A stretch of 8,579 bases of DNA from an uncultured Flavobacterium sp. (lineage in GTDB: Bacteria > Bacteroidota > Bacteroidia > Flavobacteriales > Flavobacteriaceae). Under the pieces are notes generated by a model, which worked only from the letters and a program-made list of their open reading frames with translations, was not told where the DNA came from and did no database searches. Location of the stretch: NCBI GenBank assembly GCA_946479395.1, contig CAMLFV010000117.1, positions 1 to 8,579 of the forward strand. The letters are read 5' to 3'. Positions 4,586 through 8,579 of this stretch are shown piece after piece; the stretch's first letter is position 1, and each line of letters begins with the position of its first letter. The position numbers and the translations under genes were made by a program.

Positions 4586-6024
4586 TACATTGATAGTTTT
4601 TTGTTGATGTCTTCGAAATGCGCTTTAAACTCTTTATCGGTTTCCAATAAATTATCAACCGTTTTGCAAGCGTGTAAAACTGTAGCGTGATCGCGGTCGC
4701 CAATTTGCGAACCAATATTTGCTAACGATGATTTAGTATATTTCTTTGCAAAAAACATAGCTAATTGGCGTGCTTGTACTATGTTTCGTTTACGCGATTT
4801 TGAACAAAGCGTTTCAATATCCAACTCAAAATAATCGGAAACTATTTTTTGGATGTAATCTATAGAAATGTCTTTGCGAATATTTTTAACGAATTTTTCA
4901 ATAACGTTTTTAGCCAAATCAACCGTAATTTCTTTTTTGTTGAAAGACGATTGTGCAATTAACGAAATGATAGCACCTTCTAACTCTCGAACATTTGTTT
5001 TTACGTGTTTTGCAACGTATTCAACCACATCGTTATTCATTTCAACACCATCTCGGTACAGAATATTCTTTAAAATGTGCACTCTGGTTTCAAAATCGGG
5101 GTGCATTATTTCTGCCGAAAGTCCCCATTTGAAACGAGATAACAAACGTTGTTCGATATCCTGCATATCAACCGGAGCTTTATCGGAAGTTAAAATAACC
5201 TGTTTTCCGTTTTGGTGCAAATAGTTGAAAATGTGAAAAAACACATCTTGCGTGCCCGATTTTCCTGATAAAAACTGAATATCATCAACAATCAACACAT
5301 CGATCAATTGATAGAAATAAATAAAATCGTTACGGGTTTGTTTTCTAACAGAATCAACATATTGCTGCGTGAAAACTTCTGCCGAAATATACAATACGGT
5401 TTTTTCCGGATGTTTCTCTTTAATCTCTACACCAATAGCGTGAGCCAAATGCGTTTTTCCCAAACCAACACCACCATAAATCAATAACGGATTAAAAGCG
5501 GTTCCGCCCGGTTTGTTGGCAACTGCCATACCGGCACTACGAGCCAAACGGTTCGATTCGCCTTCCAAGAAATTATCAAAACTGTAGTTAGAGTTTAACT
5601 GCGATTCTATCTTAACATTTCTAATTCCGGGAATTACAAACGGATTTTTTAATTCGGGATTTTTTGTCTGTACAGGAACATCTAATTCCTGGGTTTTAAC
5701 AGGTTCTCTCTGGGTACTAGGTAATTGTTCGGTAAACGGTTGTTTTGTTCCCGAAGTATTCTCCATTTTAATTTTGTAAAGTAACTTTGCTTTAGAACCA
5801 AGTTCCTTTTGTAATGCAGATTTTAATACCTTTACATAATGTTCTTCTAGCCATTCATAGAAGAATTTACTAGGAACTTGAATATACAAAGCATTTTCAG
5901 TTAACTCAATAGCCTCAATTGGTTCAAACCAAGTTTTGAACGCCTGGTCGCCAATGTTGTCTTTTATGAATTGCAGACAACGATTCCAAACAGATATTGC
6001 GGTTTCTTGTGTATAATCAAGCAT
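4585..6024 (-). CDS. dnaA: Chromosomal replication initiator protein DnaA
   Basis: DnaA (479 aa) binds DnaA boxes at oriC, forms an ATP-dependent filament and opens the DNA. Domain I is at the N-terminus (about 1-85, V-W-N-R-C-L, TWFEPIEAIEL). A variable linker rich in Q, T and P lies at about 88-140. The AAA+ domain has Walker A GGVGLGKT (184-191), Walker B VLIVDDIQ (243-250) and the arginine-finger region LLSRFKWGL (294-302). Domain IV ends in the DNA-binding signature GDRDHATVLHACKTV (442-456). All key parts are intact and the length is usual. The ATG at 6024 gives the normal N-terminus. The stop overlaps the start of the phosphatase gene (TAATG), so the two genes form one unit. The upstream gap holds one DnaA-box match, which fits autoregulation. 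Confidence 0.98.
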   Translation of the reverse strand: MLDYTQETAISVWNRCLQFIKDNIGDQAFKTWFEPIEAIELTENALYIQVPSKFFYEWLEEHYVKVLKSALQKELGSKAKLLYKIKMENTSGTKQPFTEQLPSTQREPVKTQELDVPVQTKNPELKNPFVIPGIRNVKIESQLNSNYSFDNFLEGESNRLARSAGMAVANKPGGTAFNPLLIYGGVGLGKTHLAHAIGVEIKEKHPEKTVLYISAEVFTQQYVDSVRKQTRNDFIYFYQLIDVLIVDDIQFLSGKSGTQDVFFHIFNYLHQNGKQVILTSDKAPVDMQDIEQRLLSRFKWGLSAEIMHPDFETRVHILKNILYRDGVEMNNDVVEYVAKHVKTNVRELEGAIISLIAQSSFNKKEITVDLAKNVIEKFVKNIRKDISIDYIQKIVSDYFELDIETLCSKSRKRNIVQARQLAMFFAKKYTKSSLANIGSQIGDRDHATVLHACKTVDNLLETDKEFKAHFEDINKKLSM

Positions 6025-6036
6025 TTTTATTAGAGA

Positions 6037-6060
6037 TAATAGTGTTTACTAATAGTGTTT
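6037..6060. repeat. Tandem 11-bp direct repeat in the dnaA leader
   Basis: TAATAGTGTTT occurs at 6037-6047 and again at 6050-6060, a 13-nt period, just upstream of the dnaA ATG. The minus-strand form is AAACACTATTA. A related AAAACAC lies at 6074-6080. It may be a regulator site or part of the dnaA leader; the role is unknown. Confidence 0.6.
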
Positions 6061-6097
6061 TAGAGAGTTACATAAAACACATTTACATTTACAAATA

Positions 6098-6106
6098 TGT
6101 GAATAA
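6098..6106 (-). promoter_or_regulatory. Candidate DnaA box upstream of dnaA
   Basis: The minus strand reads TTATTCACA, a full match to the relaxed box TTATNCACA and one base from the strong form TTATCCACA. It lies 74 nt upstream of the dnaA start codon in very AT-rich DNA. A single box suits dnaA autoregulation better than an origin. Confidence 0.45.
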
Positions 6107-6133
6107 AAATCATCAAAAAAAATGATTTTACTA

Positions 6134-6168
6134 TTTGATTTTTAGAAATAATATTGTAAGTAATTTTT
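6134..6168 (+). promoter_or_regulatory. Weak candidate promoter of the thioesterase gene
   Basis: TTTG at 6134-6137 and TAATTTTT at 6161-6168 (one base off TAnnTTTG) are 23 nt apart, at the upper end of the accepted spacing. They lie 36 nt before the ATG at 6204. The AT-rich background makes chance matches likely. Confidence 0.28.
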
Positions 6169-6203
6169 TATTCGAATTATAAAATTTTTGAAACTATTTT
6201 TTT

Positions 6204-6602
6204 ATGCAGGAACACAAAATTAGCATACGTGTGCGATACGCAGAAACCGACCAAATGGGGGTGGTTTACCATGGAAATTATGCCCAATATTTTGAGATGG
6301 GACGCGTGGAATGGCTTAGAAATAAAGGGGTTTCGTACAAAGAGCTCGAAGATAGTGGGGTGATGTTACCGGTGGTTTCTTTAAACATGAATTACAAGAA
6401 ACCTGCGTACTACGACGATGAATTAACTGTGGTGACCAAGCTGGCTTTTCTAGGTGGCGTAAAGATTGAATTTACTTACGAAATTGTGAACCAAAAGGGC
6501 GAGTTATTAACAACCGCGCAAACAGTTTTGGTGTTTGTTGATATGAAAACAAAACGACCGATTTCGGTACCTGATTATCTTGAAAAATTAATCAACGGAT
6601 AA
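6204..6602 (+). CDS. Acyl-CoA thioesterase, 4HBT/YbgC-like hot-dog fold
   Basis: This 132-aa cytoplasmic protein of the 4-hydroxybenzoyl-CoA thioesterase family should hydrolyse acyl-CoA thioesters. The family motif is clear: R-Y-A-E-T-D16-Q-M-G-V-V-Y-H23-G-N-Y-x-x-Y-F-E-M-G-R, with D16 as the likely catalytic acid. The central helix follows directly (VEWLRNKGVSYKELE). The beta strands continue through LNMNYKKPAYYDDEL, which is typical, and the length is usual. The ATG at 6204 puts the motif where the family has it, and no Shine-Dalgarno sequence is seen. It is divergent from dnaA, an order that I recall from other Flavobacterium genomes. The exact acyl substrate cannot be told from sequence. 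There is no link to a Tol-Pal cluster here, so I do not use the name ybgC. Confidence 0.94.
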   Translation: MQEHKISIRVRYAETDQMGVVYHGNYAQYFEMGRVEWLRNKGVSYKELEDSGVMLPVVSLNMNYKKPAYYDDELTVVTKLAFLGGVKIEFTYEIVNQKGELLTTAQTVLVFVDMKTKRPISVPDYLEKLING

Positions 6603-6674
6603 ATATTGTTAAAAGCAAAAAATCTTTTTTAGGAACAAACAAAAAATCGTAAATTCTACAAAAAAATTACAACT

Positions 6675-7379
6675 ATGAAAAAGTTTATTTTACTGCTATT
6701 TTTGTTTTGTTCGGGATTTTTAATGGCACAAACACCTGTTGTTTTAAAAGCACGAGTGTACAACCCAACCCAAGAAGTTCAAATTGCAATAAAACATAAT
6801 AACGATCCGGTTATGGAACTGGGACAAAATGTTTATAAAACCATCCCTTTAAATGTAAACGATAAATTAACGTTTTATGTAAACGGAACAATTGTAGAAA
6901 CGATTGATGTTTCGCAAAAGGTAATAGATAGGAAAAGTTTAAACGTGCTTTTAACCGATTCTACTGTTTTAGACGAAGTAGAAATTGAATATACCAACAT
7001 GAACAGCAAATTAGGTTTGGGAACTTCACCCAATTTAACCAAAACAGAGCGTGCTGTTAAAAAAGACAAGCAAATTACCTATAAGGATAATTATTCTGCT
7101 ACAGGAAATATTAAGTTAGACGGTTTTGTAAATAAACTTACTGGTAGGGCGAAAACAAATAAAAAAGCATTATCAGTAGAACGTGAAATACAGGTTATGG
7201 AGCGATTTTTAAAGGTTTATTCTGCCGATTTTCTATACGAAAACTATAAACTACCAAAAGCAAAAGCACCTTATTTTGCTTTACACATGATGGATTTTAT
7301 TAACGATGGAACCAAAATAGATTCAGACGGATTTAGAATGTTGGTTGAAGAACAACTACTGAATTTTAAATACGATTAA
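6675..7379 (+). CDS. Secreted protein with CarboxypepD_reg-like N-terminal region, function unknown
   Basis: This 234-aa protein starts with a signal peptide (M-K-K, a hydrophobic core, then L-M-A-Q, probably cut after Ala18). There is no lipobox at the predicted cleavage site, so it is exported as a soluble or associated protein. Residues about 20-104 form short strands and end in LNVLLTDSTVLDEVEI (89-104). This recalls the end of the carboxypeptidase-regulatory-like domain that precedes TonB plugs (L-x-E-V-x-V). The C-terminal part holds F-V-N-K-L-T-G-R-A-K (151-160) and a charged helical stretch with L-P-K-A (193-196), seen in a group of Flavobacterium secreted proteins that I cannot name. 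No barrel or enzyme domain is present. The gene follows the thioesterase after 72 nt, with no terminator that I can see between them, and converges with yigZ. Confidence 0.8.
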   Translation: MKKFILLLFLFCSGFLMAQTPVVLKARVYNPTQEVQIAIKHNNDPVMELGQNVYKTIPLNVNDKLTFYVNGTIVETIDVSQKVIDRKSLNVLLTDSTVLDEVEIEYTNMNSKLGLGTSPNLTKTERAVKKDKQITYKDNYSATGNIKLDGFVNKLTGRAKTNKKALSVEREIQVMERFLKVYSADFLYENYKLPKAKAPYFALHMMDFINDGTKIDSDGFRMLVEEQLLNFKYD

Positions 7380-7400
7380 TGTTATATAATGGAAGGGTTT

Positions 7401-7456
7401 CGTCAGTTCGAGCTTGTCGAGAACTTCTCGATACGCTTCACTTCGTTGCGCTACTC
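7401..7456. repeat. GC-rich palindromic intergenic repeat
   Basis: This 56-nt stretch has 29 G or C (52%) in otherwise AT-rich DNA, between two convergent genes. Its centre is a perfect 7-bp inverted repeat, TCGAGAA (7417-7423) and TTCTCGA (7425-7431), around one base. With two non-Watson-Crick positions the arms extend to 7411-7423 and 7425-7437. The wording (AGTTCGAGCTTGTCGAGAAC, then CTTCACTTCGTTGCGCTAC) resembles dispersed intergenic repeats that I recall from Bacteroidota genomes, but copy number cannot be seen from one window. It may also act as a terminator for one or both genes, though no T run follows directly. Confidence 0.65.
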
Positions 7457-7498
7457 TAATAGACGAGTTCAATATAATATTGGACAATAGAATGACGT

Positions 7499-8107
7499 TT
7501 AATCTTCTTTTTCTGTAATAGAAACTTCAAAAATATGATTGAACGCATTAAAGATTTCTTCTTTTTGAGTCAATCTGCATGATATTTCAATCAAACAATC
7601 TAATTCTAAAACCTGATTTATAACATTCAGGTTTTTTTCTTTAATAACGCGCATTACTTTATTCATGTTTTTATAATCAAACCGAATAAGATAATGCGTA
7701 TTTATTGTTTTTTCTACAATTTCAACCGTTTCTAAAGCCATTTGTGCAGCCGTTTTATAAGCTGTAACCAAACCGCCAACGCCTAACTTTACACCACCAA
7801 AATATCGAACCACAACTACCAAAACGTTTGTAACATCGAACGATTGTATTTGTCCGTAAATAGGCATTCCTGCACTGTTGTTGGGTTCGCCGTCGTCATT
7901 AGCTCGATAAGTCTTCGTTTTTGTACCAATTTGGTACGCGTAACACCAATGCCTTGCTGTGTAATGCTGTTTTTTAAGTTGATCTAAAATTTCTTTCACC
8001 TCATTTTCTGACTGAACAGGAAAAGCATAACCGAAAAACTTGCTGTTTTTTTCTTTAAACAACACTTCATCGCTTGGTTTTTCTATTGTTTTGTAAGTAT
8101 CAGTCAT
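7499..8107 (-). CDS. yigZ: YigZ family protein (IMPACT / UPF0029)
   Basis: This 202-aa cytoplasmic protein belongs to the YigZ/IMPACT family. The UPF0029 domain is clear: A-R-H-W-C-Y-A-Y (51-58), NDDGEPNNSAGMPIYGQI (70-87, the family signature) and VVVVRYFGGVKLGVGGLVTAY (97-117). The C-terminal part (about 135-197) fits the ferredoxin-like DUF1949 domain. Eukaryotic IMPACT modulates the GCN2 stress kinase, but the bacterial role is not settled; nucleic-acid or ribosome binding has been proposed. The start at 8107 is fixed by the TAATG overlap with the ribD stop, so ribD and yigZ are probably one translationally coupled unit. Confidence 0.95.
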   Translation of the reverse strand: MTDTYKTIEKPSDEVLFKEKNSKFFGYAFPVQSENEVKEILDQLKKQHYTARHWCYAYQIGTKTKTYRANDDGEPNNSAGMPIYGQIQSFDVTNVLVVVVRYFGGVKLGVGGLVTAYKTAAQMALETVEIVEKTINTHYLIRFDYKNMNKVMRVIKEKNLNVINQVLELDCLIEISCRLTQKEEIFNAFNHIFEVSITEKED

Positions 8108-8579
8108 TATTTTGAAGGGGTGTAAAACGTTAAAAAATCATTCTGAATAGTAGTGACCCGCATAGAAACAGTCTTTTTTAATTCAGGTGCTTTTATGCCT
8201 TCTTTCAAAACTATATCACTTTTAAAGACTCGTGCTTCGTCCCATGATGCTGCATCAATAAATTGCTGTAAAGTGTGTGTTCCACCTTCAATAATGATCG
8301 ATTGAATGTTTTCTTCCACACAAATGCTATTGACTTCGGCAGGTAAATCCTTAAAATCAATTTTTTTATAAATGATTTTATTTTGCGGATGCATAGGAAA
8401 TTCCGCACACAAACAAATGGTTTCACTAGCAGAATTAGTAATTGCAAACGAAGCATCGATCTTATGATTGGCATCTAAATAAATTCTAACCGGATTTTTT
8501 CCAATAAAATCTCGGGTAGTCAATGAAGGATTATCATATAGAACGGTTCTGGTTCCCACCAAAATAGCCATTTCTTCAC
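8107..8579 (-). CDS. ribD: Riboflavin biosynthesis protein RibD, C-terminal reductase part (5' end outside window)
   Basis: RibD is a two-domain enzyme of riboflavin synthesis. The N-terminal domain deaminates the pyrimidine intermediate, and the C-terminal domain reduces the ribosyl group with NADPH. Only the reductase part is here. The frame stays open to the window edge (E-E before M-A-I-L-V-G). The pattern AILVGTRTVLYDNPSLTTR followed by NPVRIYLD lies near the start of the reductase domain. S-I-I-I-E-G-G-T-H-T-L-Q-Q-F and W-D-E-A-R-V-F near the C-terminus are also typical. The ATG at 8571 is internal and not the start: about 40 residues of the reductase domain and the whole zinc deaminase domain should lie to the right. 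The stop overlaps the yigZ start (TAATG). Confidence 0.92.
   Translation of the reverse strand, partial: EEMAILVGTRTVLYDNPSLTTRDFIGKNPVRIYLDANHKIDASFAITNSASETICLCAEFPMHPQNKIIYKKIDFKDLPAEVNSICVEENIQSIIIEGGTHTLQQFIDAASWDEARVFKSDIVLKEGIKAPELKKTVSMRVTTIQNDFLTFYTPSK

Larger units (their letters stand above)
6025..6203. promoter_or_regulatory. Divergent control region between dnaA and the thioesterase gene
   Basis: This 179-nt gap has 29 G or C by my count (about 16%), far below the coding DNA around it. It must hold the promoters of both divergent genes. On the dnaA side I see only imperfect -7 matches, CATATTTG (6099-6092) and TAAATGTG (6085-6078), both on the minus strand. One DnaA-box match and a tandem 11-bp repeat are listed separately. 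I see no cluster of DnaA boxes, so I do not call this oriC. Confidence 0.5.

Noticed and set aside
4868..5224. A 118-codon plus-strand frame opposite dnaA
   Set aside because: It is antisense to the DnaA AAA+ and linker regions, with no domain or start signal. It is a shadow of the real gene.
6025..6203. Chromosomal origin (oriC)
   Set aside because: Only one DnaA-box match is visible, and there is no box cluster. AT-richness next to dnaA is not enough to call an origin.
7389..7490. A 33-codon frame starting ATG-GAA-GGG across the palindromic repeat
   Set aside because: The frame is made almost entirely of the repeat sequence, with no signal or domain. It looks like a chance open frame of the kind often miscalled in such repeats.
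8211..8474. An 87-codon frame inside ribD on the same strand
   Set aside because: It is another frame of a region whose RibD reading is clearly conserved.
1..8579. CRISPR array, transposase, phage or defence genes
   Set aside because: I saw no regularly spaced repeats and no proteins of these types on either strand.

Overview
This window looks like a piece of a Flavobacteriaceae (Bacteroidota) chromosome, close to Flavobacterium or Myroides. The evidence is AT-rich DNA with A-rich, Shine-Dalgarno-free start regions, promoter elements of the Bacteroidota type (TAnnTTTG), lipoproteins with a C-S-S-D-D surface-export signal, and several families that I know mainly from this group (DUF6146, DUF6787 and a CarboxypepD_reg-like secreted protein). 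These assignments come from reading motifs by eye; no database search was run.

Layout. Positions 1-180 hold two tandem tRNA-Thr(TGT) genes, the first cut by the window edge. They are followed by a strong terminator hairpin and two small lipoprotein genes (242-1419). A second, identical terminator hairpin ends that pair. prfB (release factor 2) converges on it from the right and carries a textbook +1 programmed frameshift site, so the real gene runs 2558-1460 (365 aa), not just the long uninterrupted frame. Divergent from prfB come a DUF6146 lipoprotein and a DUF6787 membrane protein (2614-3365). Next is a leftward block: an RsmI-like SAM methyltransferase (4101-3385), a low-molecular-weight tyrosine phosphatase (4585-4127) and dnaA (6024-4585). 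The dnaA stop and the phosphatase start overlap as TAATG. A 16% GC gap (6025-6203) with a DnaA-box match and a short direct repeat separates dnaA from a rightward hot-dog thioesterase (6204-6602) and a secreted protein of unknown role (6675-7379). After a GC-rich palindromic intergenic repeat (about 7401-7456) come yigZ (8107-7499) and the 3' part of ribD (8579-8107), again joined by a TAATG overlap.

How the genes work together. Most are housekeeping: decoding (tRNA-Thr, RF2, probably rRNA methylation), replication initiation (DnaA) and riboflavin synthesis (RibD). The accessory material is small. The main items are the lipoprotein pair, bracketed by a 34-bp direct repeat that includes the terminator, and the palindromic repeat near 7.4 kb. 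The second lipoprotein looks like a stand-alone version of the pro-region of Bacteroidota subtilisin-like (S8) proteases. I see no CRISPR array, transposase, phage gene or defence system, and nothing that I would call a new multi-gene system.
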